64,000 nucleotides of DNA from Phytophthora hibernalis (lineage: Eukaryota > Oomycota > Peronosporomycetes > Peronosporales > Peronosporaceae), in contig JAAKBF010000024.1 of NCBI GenBank assembly GCA_012656075.1, forward strand, positions 434,001 through 498,000. The letters are read 5' to 3'. Within the stretch, counting starts at the first letter, position 1; each line of letters starts with the position of its first letter. Both the position numbers and the translations under genes were made by a program. This document shows positions 41,441-53,530 of the stretch, piece after piece. The notes under the pieces were generated by a model. That model was not told where the DNA came from and did no database searches. It saw only the letters and a list, made by a program, of their open reading frames with translations.

Positions 41441-43411
41441 TTACCTGACTCGGTTGACCTTCAGGTGCCACGGGGACAACATCACTGTGAAGTGGGTCGT
41501 ACGACCGAACAATGTCTTCGACTTGTGTACCCACTCCAGTGTCGAGAATCGAGTGTAGACATGGATAGTCCGTCCGACCAACTGGGTGTAACACACTTTC
41601 AACAGTAACAACAACGCCAACACGTCCTTCTCGGCTGGGTGGTAATTCATCTCAGCGTCTTTCAGGACGCGGCCGCAGAACCGCACGGGGTGCAACTTGT
41701 CGTCGTGATACTGCATCAGAGTAGAACTCAGAGCCCACTCGTTAGCAAATAGCGTCACGTGCACTTCTTTGGCTCGGTCAAAGTGTCGTAGTATCGGCGC
41801 ATCTGCAACCTTCTGTTGTAGCACTGCGAAGCTTCGGTGGGCTGTGGATGAGTTTCCTGCAGGTGTAAAATCCTCATCCTTGAGTTGGTACAGGGCGGCC
41901 CCGTACACTGCAAAGTCTTGGATGAATCTGCTGTAATAGTTCAACGCACCGAGGAACGACTGCATTCCTTTCTTCGATGACGGGAACAGCAGTTCCGTTA
42001 CTATCTTCAACTTCTTCGGATCGGCCTGAATGCCGTCGACTGACACTATGCGACAGAAAATCCACGTGGCGTTGTACGAAAATGCTCTTCGTGAAAATAA
42101 CACTGACCCGACACTCAGCGAACCGTTGAAGCAGTCGGTCCAGGGTGGCTAGACAAGAGTCAAACGTCTCGGAGCCGAAACAAATATCGTCCACGAACGA
42201 CCGCCGATCGAACACTGGCACCAACGAGGATTCATCTGCTTCCCTGTGGAGAACATATCCGCTAAGGGCTGTTCACCAGTTGGTTCACTGCGTCGAGCGT
42301 CACCGAGGACTCGCGGCCGGCCTCGAACTTGGTCGGAAAAGCTGTCGAAACCTCGGACAGCCGTGCATAACCGTCGGTCACCCTGTTCTTGCGGCCTCAG
42401 CGGTCGCTTCAGCCGATCGCATCAACTCAGAGAACTGGGTCCAACCACCCTTGGGCTGAACGAACCCCCATAGAGCATTCGATCATTCGTTGGTATATCA
42501 TCGGTGCGTTCTTCAGGCCAAACGGCATACGCAGCCACTCGAAGTGGCCGAGTGCACACAGGAAGGCCGAGATTTTCGAGCTCTCATCGTCATCATTATT
42601 GCCCAAAATACGCTAGCTGCATCTAAAGAGCAGAACCACAGGTAGGCTTCTAGGTCTGTTAACAAATCGTCGACCAGCGGCATGGCATACTCCATGATCG
42701 CGGTGATCGCATTCACCATCTTGTAATCAATGCACAGGCGGATATCAACGCCGTTCTTCTTCAATCAGAATCGGGGATGCCCAAGGGCTGTCCGAGAACG
42801 CCACCAACCGAGCTTTCAACAAGCCTTTCAGTAACTCGTATAACTTCTTCAGGTGTTTCAGCGGTGTACGCCGAGCCCTCTGTTTGATCGGGGGTGCCCC
42901 TGAACATCGATTTCGCATACCACGCCATAGGCCGGCGGTGGCAGAGCGTTTCCGAAATCATGATCTGTTCATGCTTCTGTAACACGTTGATCAATGCTCG
43001 TTGTTGCTCGAACGTGGTCTTCGGGTTCTCTACGTTATGTCCTGTGTAATCCAAAACCGTCTCCGATGCTTCGGTCAGGTCTGGGAGGAATGCCAACTCA
43101 TGTGCGTAATCGGTCAACTCGATTTCGTTTGCCACATGCTCGACTACACCTCCGAGAGCATCGTCAATATCGACAGCGACGCCAGCGGAAACGCCAGTCA
43201 CAAGCGCTTCAAACACCGACTCCAGGCGTGCCTCCGAATCTTCGGCGACCACGGATTTCGGTGCTTCGTCGGTAATTACGTCGCTGTCACCCCTGACCGA
43301 GGATTCGGACGTGGTTGAATCCTCACATTCCTCGGTTTCAACATCCATAGCCATTATGCCAGAGTAACGGTTACTGTCGAGTGATCGCACCCAGTCGGCT
43401 GTGCGTGGCAC
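41441..43411 (-). pseudogene. Gypsy reverse transcriptase and first RNase H, frameshifted
   Basis: The reverse transcriptase is spread over several frames: VDIRLCIDYKMVNAI and MPLVDDLLTDLEAY (42764 on), CSLDAAS, then MPFGLKNAPM in another frame, and the FVDD box in RSFVDDICFGSETF (42224 on). The thumb/connection part has FLGALNYYSRFIQDFAVYG. The first RNase H follows (ADAPILRHFDRAKEVHVTLF, ANEWALSSTLMQYH, EMNYHPAEKDVLALLLLLK) but the usual catalytic D-A-S after VTL is replaced, so this domain looks catalytically dead and may act only as a connector. About 200 residues of acidic spacer (43411-42800) precede the enzyme. Confidence 0.8.
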
Positions 43412-43582
43412 TCTTCACCGCTCTGTAGACGATCCACCCGCTGCCCATCTTGGTGCGTTATCGGTCGGGAAATAATCTTCCTAGGCGTCGGATATTTCCG
43501 CCGCTCAACTGCTGGTGGTTGACTGGCTAACGACTGCTCGTACAGTTTGCTTTCACGCTTCAGTAATGTGTCATCCCGACAC

Positions 43583-45083
43583 TCAGCGTACGCCAGCACT
43601 TGCCATTCGTCGTGCTTCGTCGATCGTGTAGCCACGCCCTTGCGGGAGATCACCACGTGGTACCCATAATACCACCGACTCGTGGTTTGTACAGTGAGCA
43701 ACTCTCGGTGACCCATTAGTCTGCCGGATAATCGCTGGCTGTCCTCGCTGAAACCTCGTCACTGTCGGCACGAGATTACCAATCCGGCGAATCCACACCT
43801 CGTGGGTGTTCAGAGGTGGACGTCGTCGAGGTAACTTGAACTCGTGCCACTCTCGTCCGGTGACTGACAAATCCTCGGTCGGGCCACCGGCCACTTGCAG
43901 ACCGTATACCGGAGCATCATCCTCATTCTGGGATTTCACCAGGGGAACCTTAACTTCCTCCGGTAACCGGGCCGTACCATGGAACAGGTCTAACCGCACT
44001 CCGGCTGATATCATGAAATCCGTTCCGAGGACTACATCGACTCCGGCGCTATGATCCATAATCCACAACTCGAATTCATACAATTGGTCCCACCCGAGGG
44101 TGATCTTAACGAGTGCTCGGCGGCGCGTCTCCATCACCCCTGGATTGATTCCTCTAACCTCCAGACTGCGACCGTGGTCCAATACTTCCCGCACGCGTAG
44201 TCTCTTCGCATAGGAGCCGAGATCACGCTCACATTCGCTCCAGTGTCGAGCAGAATCCTCGTTCGCGCGTCGTCCACTGCCCCGTTTATCATGGCACGCA
44301 ATCGCTTCCTCTTGTCGTAGCGTTGGGACGACCACCACCCCATCCTCTCACCAGACAACAACTTGTTTGCCTGGCCGAGACTTCGGGGCTCACGCTCGGT
44401 CACAGCCATACTTGCGATTGAAGCCTCGGTAACCGTACCAGCAGCTTTCTCCACACATTCCACATTCACTTCACTCTCACCGAGGCTTGCGCCTCTCTCT
44501 TCTCCATTTTCCGTCGATTTCACATAATCCATATTCAAGTCATCAGGCCGTTTGCACGAACCCGTGAACGCAAACAAATAGTCGGCTTTCAGCGCAGGTT
44601 CGGCTAACTGTGGCAGCCCGATTGGGACCAACCCAGTTTCAGTTGGAGGGCTGCCTAGTTTAAATGACTCCCATAGACCAATTCTTGAAGTTCTGGCGAG
44701 AGGTCTTTCTTCTCCACCTTCGCCTTCAGAAGAGACGTCAGCTCGTTGAATGCTTCGCATCTTCCCGCATCGTGGACTTGCTTACACATCTTGAAACAAT
44801 ATTGTACAGAGTGTGTGAGTCTACCACAGGCGGCACACGGGCCATATTGCCGGCGACCATCACGTCCGCCGAGGCCTCGGTTGTCTCGGTCGTGCGAGTA
44901 TTGGTTATTCCCAACCCTCGGTCGACGGTTGTCAGCTCGAGCAAACGTTCCCTCGGCGGCGTGACGACGCTCCGAATCATTCGCGGCAGCCACATGACCG
45001 TGGTCCTCATCCGACGCATACTCGTCGTCCGAGTACCTATCCGAGCTCGGTCGCCATTGCTAGGGTATTACTCCGGGTCGTAA
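43583..45083 (-). pseudogene. Gypsy gag C terminus and aspartic protease, frameshifted
   Basis: The right part (45083-44655) has an acidic/basic gag tail and a zinc knuckle (YGPCAACGRLTHSVQYCFKM). The next frame (44760-44134) contains the protease active site in RTRILLDTGANVSVISA. The frame 44338-43583 gives the second half of the protease fold (VDVVLGTDFMISAGVRLD) and a linker with WVPRGDLPQGRGYTIDEARR. At least two slips separate the pieces. The gag N terminus is missing. Confidence 0.75.
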
Positions 45084-45166
45084 CCCTCGGTATCATGATA
45101 ACCCCCACTCGATGTCTCTGCAGGTTCTGCAGCACATTTAACTGCCTGTCCTGCAGTCGTTGTTAA

Positions 45167-45676
45167 ATGTGCAGTAAGGCCCTTGTTCAAGTGCAGAACG
45201 CGTTCCGGACAGCGCAAACATATGGTGGGCAGGGTAAGAAGCTGATGGACCAGCAGCCATCCACTCTAGAGAACTGCGTGCTGAAGCACGTCAAGCAGCA
45301 ACTTGTTCTGGACCACCAGTTCAGTGCTCCTGCACACGCAGTCCAGCACACGCACTCAAACACCGTTGCCACACGCAAGTTCGCGCTGATGCAGCTATCC
45401 GACGACACCGAAGCAGTCGAGAGCGCGCCCCCTTCACGGTGCCGTTGCCGTTGGCAATGCCAATGACATGGTCCGACCTGTTGCCCGCGCAGGTGACAGG
45501 CGCTTCTGCCACCACGCCGCCACCACCGCCAGCGCATGCAACCAAGACGGCAGCAACTGCTGAGTCAGCGAAGGCCAAATCAGGCCGAGGCCCTAGAGGT
45601 GCAAGCAATCCAGCGCCCCGTCAAGTAGGAAGGGGAAGGCGCCGGCCAGGCGTACGAAGTGGACCAACAGCATGAT
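45167..45676 (+). pseudogene. Unrecognised coding fragment, one slip
   Basis: Frame one reads MCSKALVQVQNAFRTAQTYG and LKHVKQQLVLDHQFSAPAHA. After a one-base slip near 45435 it continues VPLPLAMPMTWSDLLPAQVT and a G/R-rich end (RQVGRGRRRPGVRSGP), with stop at about 45676. I do not recognise a family. It begins just outside the right end of the Gypsy element. Confidence 0.28.
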
Positions 45677-45930
45677 AGGCGAGCTGTTGCGCTTGCGGTT
45701 TGCGGACGGTGACGTCAGAGGCGTCTTAAAGCAGCCGAGACGAAGACAAAGGACGCACTTGCGTGGCAACATTTTGCCAGCGTGCTGTAACAGTCTCTCG
45801 GCGTCGTCTTGACTCACGACCAGGTAAGCGGAACGTTCGGGATCCGAGACGGACTGTTTAATAAATGCCAACTATTACTGCTTGGTGGATTTGGTGTTGC
45901 AGGTTTCGCTTAAGTATAGGAAGTTGAAGA

Positions 45931-45959
45931 TCACGGTACTATTCTTGACAGTACCGTGA
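45931..45959. repeat. Inverted repeat, 10 bp arms
   Basis: TCACGGTACT (45931-45940) and AGTACCGTGA (45950-45959) are exact complements around a 9-base loop. Confidence 0.75.
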
Positions 45960-46259
45960 CCAATACTCACGGTTCCGCCTTCAATATGGCACTCTAACGC
46001 CAACGCTAGAGTAGCAACGTGAGCGTCATAGCGCTCACGATTTCAAGCATGTAATGTATGAGTACATCTAGAGACCCGGCCTGGTGTCCAAATTTATCTA
46101 ACGCTAGCGAGCTTCTCACGCAGAAAACCATTGAAATGTAGATTTAAAACTAATGATCGTGTTCACTACCTCGTTAGACATAACATTTCACAACGCTTTT
46201 GGCGCCTGAGTGATACTACGCTTCATTATCACCACCAGTCTGTTGCTGGGCTCTCTCAC

Positions 46260-46838
46260 TCAGCAGTTAGAAGTTTGACAGGCATGCGTGAACCATGTTC
46301 CACCATAATCCACCGTGATTTCTTCACCGGGATTGATATTACTCGTCGCCTTGATCATAATGTGAGCTTCATAGTTGTGGCACATCTCCATAAACTCTGT
46401 GTTGGGATCGCAGCTGTGGTTGATGTAGCGCCATACGGTTCCCCATTTCCGAGCGTCAATAAAAAGCCGTTTGTTGTCCCGTCCCATTGCCTGTAATGAA
46501 ACGCCGTTTTCACATTGGTGTGGATCACGCTTGTAGTCGTAGGTGGTAAGCGACCCGGTGTACGGACTAATGGTAGTTCCGACGCGTATCAAATCCGCGG
46601 CAGCAGCCGCCGCTTCTAACTTCACCCACTTGCTACAGGATCTCTGCTTCTGCATGCAAATGATCTCCCTCTGCTGCCGCAGCTTCGTCGTCACTACTAG
46701 CAGCTATATCGATCTCATTGTCCATTTTCCCCGACCATCATCTTCCTCGTCTTCTCTGCTGGGCTGCTCTCCTCTATCAGCCCGCTCGTCGTCACTACTG
46801 AACTGTTTGTCGCTGCCCATGAGATGCTCAGGGTCCAT
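46260..46838 (-). pseudogene. SET-domain protein fragment
   Basis: Possible start at ATG 46838 (MDPEHLMGSDKQ), then an acidic/alanine-rich part in slipping frames. From 46694 the frame gives WVKLEAAAAAADLIRVGTTI, YDYKRDPHQC and the SET hallmarks RYINHSCDPNTEFME and INPGEEITVDYGGTW, ending HACQTSNC and stop. SET domains transfer methyl groups from SAM to lysines, usually in histones. The N-terminal GWG-type SET motif and a full post-SET zinc site are not seen, so this is a partial or decayed copy. It lies among transposon remnants. Confidence 0.6.
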
Positions 46839-48162
46839 CTTTCAAAATGACGCCAATGGGCCACAAACAATTTCACACATTAATGTGTACGTTCGCACAA
46901 ATTCGCCAGCTGAAATGTGCAAAACACGGTACACTGATTCGCTAAACACGTTTGGTCTTGCGTTCACATGCCTGCAATACCACACCAAATGTTACACATG
47001 AATGTACGGTAACCCCAATCGGCAAACTCAATTCTCAAAATGCGGTAGGATACCGTACCGAATGATTTGGCCGCCTGGCTCGCACGCATGCTGTCCGGCT
47101 CGCGCAACGCCCTGTCTGTCAGGGGGGCATAAATGGGGAGGAGATGCCGCCTTCAGCCTCTTCTACGAAAACACAAATAAAAGTCTGTGTTATTCAGGCC
47201 TGGTATGACATTCGATATATTTTCTCCACCATTAGCAACATGCCCCCTCTCTTGCTCCATTATTTTTATATTTTGTTGAAGTGGTATCGCTCGGTGCTCC
47301 CAGAACTTGGCTCTTTCAAAAGCGTCCATCCACTTTACCTCCGCGCGCGAAAGTGCGTAGAATGTCTCCCTGTCGCGATCATTCGCTCCTGCACCATTTT
47401 CATCTCGAAGGTTCGGCGTTTTTCCGCTGCATCCTGTTGAGCCTCACGCAGTTTATTAGCCAGACGACTTGCCTCCATTTCAGGGTGCTAATAAATATCT
47501 GTTGCAAATCTACTGGTCAACCTGTTGTGATTGTCATCTGCTGCAAACCTGTCATCTGTGTATGGTTTTCTGTCACAAGGAATAGGGATCGGAGCCAACA
47601 GGTATATAATACGAAAAGCTGCAACAGATAACTAGTGCTAGGGCGTTTGGAAATCTGTTGGTTTATGTCTTGCCTGTCATGATGCTGAACGACGTCATGT
47701 GCCCAGTTAAGATACGGCAGATGAAGAAAGCTTAATCTTCTACATCGGGATTGTCCTGAGCGCGAATTATGCCTTCTATCAACTCCGTCAGCTGATAGTA
47801 CTTAGTTGATATGTCAACCCTCCACTCGTACACGCCATCCTGCTGGGACAGTCAAACTCCATCAAAGGTGCCAATACCGGTACGATTCTCAGGTTCGACC
47901 TCGACTATTGACGTCATAGCACGTAGCAGGCTCTCTACTTAGAGCACCTCTGGAAGCTCGTGGGCGACCGCATGGACGTCTGGCAGGAATGCTCTCTTCA
48001 GCAAATTGAAGATCTAACTTCCCCAACAGACACAAAGAGGCTACGACATGCGAGAAGATCCAACCTGAATGCATAAAGTGTTTGCAAGTGCACGTAAGTA
48101 CATTGCGAACGATTTCGATTTGCAGAAAGCACAAAACAAATAAACTCAAAAGAGATACAAAG
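46839..48162. other. No gene seen
   Basis: AT-rich DNA with short open frames only. No terminal repeats or RNA genes recognised. Confidence 0.4.
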
Positions 48163-48169
48163 CTACTCT

Positions 48170-48603
48170 GTTAGTGAAGACCTTACCGTTTCCAGCTTCC
48201 AATTCGGCGTTAAATTAAACGGATCCATTTCTCGAGGGTTGGTGACGTGCACTGTCACGCGTTGCAAGGAGAGAAATTTAATCTTCAGATCTTTTACCGA
48301 AGTACGGCTGATTGCCCCTAATTCAAGTGAAAGCAAGAAGTTTATTGTTTTGTTCGTTAAATTCGTTTGCAATCAAGACGTAAAATTAAATACGTACGTT
48401 TGTGCACGTTGAGCAGTAACGGGCGAACCAGCGAGGTTGCCATGACGCACCATGCTCATAGTCGAATTGAATACGATCTCTGAGGGAACATCCCGTTGGC
48501 CTGGTTCATGAACAAAGCGATGATTGTCTGGTTGAATCAGAAGCAAGTTTACTTTGGACATGACTTCTCTTGGTAGAGGTCCTATGTGCTCACAAACCTC
48601 CAA
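48170..48603 (-). pseudogene. Unrecognised two-exon fragment
   Basis: A first piece (MEVCEHIGPLPREVMSKVNL, RFVHEPGQRDVPSEIVFNST, ending AQTY) could splice across about 75 bp (GTATTT...GAATTAG) to a second (GAISRTSVKDLKIKFLSLQR, NPREMDPFNLTPNWKLET). The borders and phase fit a short oomycete intron. The next exon, after GTAAGG near 48185, could not be found. Family unknown. Confidence 0.3.
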
Positions 48604-50034
48604 ACTAGATGCGTTGTTTAGTCTGGGAAATAGAATTTTAGTCGTGACGTTGGCATTGATGGCGCAAATTTAAAATCTGCGCCGATATTAAATTTGCGCA
48701 CGCAATCGTACTCAACCTGCGCACACTACGCAGAACATGGCTTCATCTCCATGTACTACTCACTCATGACCCACACAACGTTACACTCAGCCGGCGCACA
48801 CACTCAATACAGAACTTGTCTTCAGCTTCCATGAGCTCGCTTGTTCTTACTCAACAAACCGATCGAGCTTGCACACTACACTCAAACTCAACGGGCTCAC
48901 ACACTACACTCTACACACTGAATATACCTTCAGTCCAACAAGCTCGCGCGTTCACACTCAACACATTTGACTCTAAATTCACTCTTTGTTGACCACGCAA
49001 AATATGTGTTGACCACACACTCATGTTGCACGAACGTTGACACAGTTGACGTCAAATAATCCTTGCTGGGCTTCCCAACAGCTAGCTTCGCTACCTATCT
49101 CCCAGTATTAACCCTTCTAGCCCCGTATTCTGTATCTTGCAGAATATGCGTTTGAACAGGGGTTTTTACCCAGCAAGCTTGGATGCATGATCTCAGTCCG
49201 CATATAGAATTTTGTATTGAGTGAGGTCCGTACATATATCTTGAAGGATCGGTGCTGGGTTGAAAGCCGGGTATTTTTCAGTGGCAATAGAAAGGGGCAT
49301 TTAAAACGGCCAAAGCAGGGACCCGGTCAACATCTGTTTCCCGGAACATGCCAAAGGGGGACGCGATATTTGAGGTGCGCCACACAGCCCATAAATTTGA
49401 CCACATCAGTACAGTACATCCAAATACACCAAACTACAGTCACGTTTCAATACATACAAGGCATATATAGGACAGTAATTACACTCGAATAGAAGGTCAC
49501 TTAAAACTCAATCCAAACTACGTGTGCAGGTTAACGTTTACAATAGCGCCTGATAGACAGAATGCTTTGAGACTGAGTGGCTGGGATTTTCACGACTAAC
49601 ATGGAAGCGGTCACGGTGTTATACAGTGGTGCTATGTAAGATAGTTCCCGAACAATTTAGAGCTCACATATCTATCCTAAAATGTATTTTTATAAGGGGC
49701 ATGAGTGTAAGAATACTGCATCTGCAGAAGTGTAACATTAATGTGCACTGCCGAAGTGTAACACTTCTGCAAGTTGAGTATGTGGCGCACTTCTCCACGC
49801 TGCAAATTTGTTACACTTCTGCACATTGCACACTTGAAATACTTCTGCACATTGCACATTGCACAATTCAAATACTTCTACTCAATACACAAGGCGTACA
49901 AGTGGTAAACTGGAGGATAGAGATGCATGTTAAACGATCATTGAAGGAATCCTAATTAACCCTTTGACTACCAACAATATGATGATCTTTACAGGTCCAC
50001 ACAGACCCATAAGAAGACTGATAAAAGATCGCAA
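48604..50034. repeat. Low-complexity and short-repeat DNA
   Basis: 48760-49030 is rich in CACACTCA-type runs. GCGCAAATTTA (48662-48672) is mirrored by TAAATTTGCGC (48689-48699). At 49720-49880 the motif ACTTCTGCACATTGCAC recurs in variants. No gene is supported. Confidence 0.5.
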
Positions 50035-50620
50035 TTGGCTAAAAGGAAACAAACAAGACGACGACAAAACACTGTACAACCTAAGAGGTCTCCACGAACC
50101 TGTAAGACAGCAGTAACGTATTGGCCACAAAGAATTCAGTCGACCTGTCATATTCGTTCTCCGCCCTTTACGACAGCCACCACCGGCTCGCCCCATGGAC
50201 TTATGAATGCAGCCGATAATGACTCAGGAGACTAGGAGCTCGACACTGACAATGACTTCGACCAAAGCACATACACCCCGCACCCGAATGACGAGGAGGA
50301 GACAAAGGCTGGCGAAACCACCCCCGCTGTGATGAACAGGCTACAGCTCGTGGTCGCACATGAAACGCCTAAGTCGACGGCATCGCCAAAGAAAGTGATT
50401 TGCATATCGTACACGACGGCCAAGTACGTCGAGCGTATGCAGGACGACAAGACGTTGGACTCTTTTCGCTTTTCTTTATTGCAACTTAGGGAGAGACGCT
50501 CAGAGGCTGGTCTAACGTGAAGCTGTGTCAGGATGGAAAAGATGAGGTGTCGGCCGTGGAGTATGACGCGTTCATGGGCATGGAGATCGCTATGATCATC
50601 TTACCCTTAACTGAAATCAA
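50035..50620 (+). pseudogene. Unrecognised coding fragment
   Basis: A frame with basic start (RKQTRRRQNTVQPKRS) and then, in another frame, an acidic part (YTPHPNDEEETKAGETTPAV) leading to SPKKVICISYTTAKYVERMQ and LDSFRFSLLQLRERRSEAG. I recognise no family; retroelement gag is possible. Confidence 0.22.
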
Positions 50621-50909
50621 TGAGTTTTGACCGGAGAAGCGATTTTAGGACAGAAAGATGTGGTGGAGACTATGTCTCGGAACAGGTTCGAATGGGTGCA
50701 CCGCATGCCTGTGAGGCTATCATGTCGAGTGTTTTACAGCATTTCATTATCGGGATGCGTTCACGTCCCGGTCTCTGACAGTTAGGTCAGCGCTGGATGA
50801 AGTTATTGCAGCATCCGACGGAGATGATACCGGCCGTGCACGGCTAAAAACGAACAAGTCCATTTCAAAACTAGACGAACTCACACTGCCGAAAGCATAG
50901 AACCTATTG

Positions 50910-51182
50910 TTAATATAATACCCACCTTTGATTCTTCAGTAGTACAAGGTGCTTGCCAATGCATGTTGGGAATCTCTGCGTGGCGTGTTTTGCCAGACTC
51001 TTGTGCTTGAGGTAAGGGTATAGCTGAGACAATGCAGTGTCAAGGTTTCCCGTGCCGCGTCGTAGCGGCTTCTCAGCCAACATCCGAAGTAGGCTCGCCG
51101 TAATGTCCTCCCTGAACTGCTCCCACTCACATGGATCATTGCCACAGTAGCGGCACATCCGAGATCTCGCACGCGACTTCAT
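50910..51182 (-). CDS. Small CxxC-CEW zinc-binding-like protein
   Basis: A 90-residue frame begins MKSRARSRMCRYCGNDPCEW. The CRYCGNDPCEW start, followed by a helical region and a tail ending KHLVLLKNQRWVLY, recalls a family of small proteins widespread in oomycete repeats whose members begin with C-x-x-C-x-x-x-P-C-x-W. Function is unknown. It lies just left of the putative LTR of a Gypsy fragment, in opposite orientation. Confidence 0.4.
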   Translation of the reverse strand: MKSRARSRMCRYCGNDPCEWEQFREDITASLLRMLAEKPLRRGTGNLDTALSQLYPYLKHKSLAKHATQRFPTCIGKHLVLLKNQRWVLY

Positions 51183-51276
51183 GCTGTCTGACCTTTGAAA
51201 TCTTTAAACCGAAGTACCGTAGAGCTCGGTGCGCTATAATGAGGCCACTTGACAGGGGGCGACCATAGTTCTCTGT

Positions 51277-51693
51277 GGTGTGGTCCACACCACAGGTGTC
51301 CGCCACACGCGTGGTGCGTCAACGTCTTAAGTCGTACTTAAGTAGTACGTCAGTTGTATTGAAACAGTACATCTAAATAGGTGGACCCCATTAGGACAGA
51401 TCAGATTAGACAGATATTCAGTATGCAGATAGTAATCAGTAGTTAGAACTACAATAGTGTTCTTAATATAAATCAGTTTAACTCCAACCCGGAAATTTGC
51501 AAGTACTCGGTACCATACTAGACAGGAAGGCTAGGCATTTGCAAGCTTACAGCAGGAACGCCAGGCGTCTGTTGTGGTTAGCGCGTTAACGCTTCCTCCA
51601 AGGCTAAGGTGCGTGTGACCCCATCACACCTGGTAGCACTTGTAGTCACTCTCGTGACCGGCGCGGACTACTACAATCAAGATCTCTCTGAGA
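51277..51693 (+). repeat. Putative 5' LTR/leader of a Gypsy fragment
   Basis: Non-coding DNA just before a gag start. It begins with TGTGGTGTGGTCCACACCACA, a near-perfect palindrome starting TG, as LTRs often do. No second copy is visible in the window, so the LTR call rests on position only. Confidence 0.35.
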
Positions 51694-53520
51694 ATGGACG
51701 ACTCAGGGAGCCAGCTGCCGTCCCGACAGGACTTCCCTCACCTCTCAGATGCCCACTGGGCCACGCTGGAGAAGATAGTTAGTCTCCTGGGCTAGGCAGC
51801 TTTCGCTGGATTCCCCAACCTGCCTGCGGAGCAGCAGAGGGCGCGCGTGGGACACTTCGACAAGTACGAGGTCGTCGCTGGTTGCCCACGTGAGCTCTGC
51901 AGCGCAGGAAACTGCTCGCGAGACAATGCGAGCTGAGGCACAGAGTGCGGCGCAGGCGAATCCCTCGGGTCCTGCTGTGTACGCTGTGCGACAAGGAACA
52001 ACGAAGCCCGTCAAGATGTCGGTGCCGACAGTTGACGGCAAAGAAGCAAACAGTCTGGTCTTCTTGATTCGAGAGATCGAGATAGCGCTGAGCGCTGGAC
52101 AGATTTACGAGTCCAGGGCCCGAGTCGCCTTTGCGCTTTCCAATCTGGGATGGCGTGCATGCGCATGGGCGATGGCACGAGAGACGTCGTCTCCGGGATA
52201 TTTCACCTCGTGGGCGTTCGTTGAACAAGAGTTGCGTTCGACCTTCCTCTTGGCCAATGTGGCTTACCGCTATCGGTCGCTCTTCTTGCGCTGTGAGCAA
52301 GGAAAGCGCACGCATCAAGACTACGTCATGGAGTTGCAGAATCTCGAGGCCGCTATGGCGGGTGCTCCCCTCTGAGGACTTCAAGGTGACGGTCTTAATG
52401 GACGGCGTCCGGCCGGGTGTGGTCCGTACGGAGCTCTTCCGCAGACAACTGAAGTCTTCAACGAGACGGTGCACGTCGCCATGCTGGAAGATCATTGGGT
52501 GCGCTCGGCGCAGGGGTATGCGGGGAGCTCGGACACGGTCAGAGACAGTCTCACTCCCATGGAGATCTCGTCGGCTCAGTCGGCCTGACCTCAGCGCAAC
52601 CAACGCGCGATTGGTCGCTGCTTTGGATGCAACCAGCTTGTCCACTTTCGCCGGATTTGTCCAACGAAACCCTGGAAGGTAGGCAAGGCAAAAGCAGCTG
52701 CCGTCCCTTAACATGATCAAATCTGCGGGGTCGGATAACGACGACTCCCAGTAGGTGCGGGACGCCCTGCTGGGAGACTTCGCTCCTCCTCGAGGTCGGT
52801 GGCTCTCCTGGAGAGCAAGTTCCAGGGCCGACACTGTTGTGTCTATCCGTGGCCGCCGCGCGTCTAACCTCGTTGTCGTCACAGCCAGCGTAAAGGGTAC
52901 GACGAACTGCTAACGATCATGATTGATTTGAGAGCGCTCTACAACTTCGCGACGAAGTCCAGTGTGGCCAGGAACAGTGGATTGTATGCTAGCGCTGTGG
53001 AAGCATCTAAGAATAATACCAATGTGTCTGTTCGCCTGGCGACTGAAGGTTCTTCTATACTTGAACGCCAAGTTTGACGACTTCAACTCGGTCGAACCGT
53101 TCATTGTCCTTCACATGGATGATCGGTACGCTCTTATCCTCGGCATGCCCTGGTCGGCAAAGCACGGACTGGAGAAGTCGCACCATCGGTGCTAGTCACA
53201 AGTCCCACGCGGACAGAGCCCTGGCGGGTTATGTCCCCTCCTCTTCCCGGGACGGGTTTGTGCACGATCATCGCATGCCACGCGGCGAACGGCAGTTCGC
53301 AGTTACTACGGAAGTATTCAAACTGCCTTCGACGTTGCCGTCCGCGTGCCCTGCATCTTCGAGAGCTCAAGAGCCTTGGGAGAATGTACGGAGGTTCCAT
53401 GTGTGTCTCACGATGAGGCTCATGGACCTCACATGATCAAGAGCATCGCTCAGTCCCGTGGAGCCGGCGATGGCCTAGTCGCTGGAGCCGGTGCTCGCGC
53501 ACCGACTCGAACTGTTGGCT
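51694..53520 (+). pseudogene. Gypsy gag and protease fragment
   Basis: ATG 51694 starts MDDSGSQLPSRQDF; a TAG near 51793 and several slips follow. The gag core reads VKMSVPTVDGKEANSLVFLI, SNLGWRACAWAMARET and FVEQELRSTFLLANVAYRYR, then DFKVTVLMDGVRPGVVRTEL, a pattern common in oomycete Gypsy gag proteins. The zinc knuckle is CFGCNQLVHFRRIC (about 52610-52655). A protease-like part follows (LRALYNFATKSS, then EPFIVLHMDDRYALILGMPW, about 52910-53170). Coding stops about 53520 with no reverse transcriptase, so the element is truncated there. Confidence 0.7.
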
Positions 53521-53530
53521 AGATCACACT

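Larger units (their letters stand above)
34650..45115 (-). mobile_element. Large Ty3/Gypsy retrotransposon, decayed, with an opposite-strand gene
   Basis: The minus strand encodes, from right to left, gag with zinc knuckle, protease, reverse transcriptase, two RNase H domains, integrase and a chromodomain-like end (45083-38730). A long gene on the plus strand (35112-38680) occupies the space between pol and the presumed 3' LTR, its stop only 50 bp from the end of pol. The right end is probably truncated near 45.1 kb because no gag N terminus or LTR is seen. Boundaries are approximate. Confidence 0.75.

Noticed and set aside
45120..45200. Right LTR of the large Gypsy element
   Set aside because: No sequence here matches the 34.3-35.1 kb stretch, so I could not support a terminal repeat pair.
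51779..52882. 367-residue minus-strand open frame
   Set aside because: It is antisense to the Gypsy gag with zinc knuckle and has no recognisable domain.
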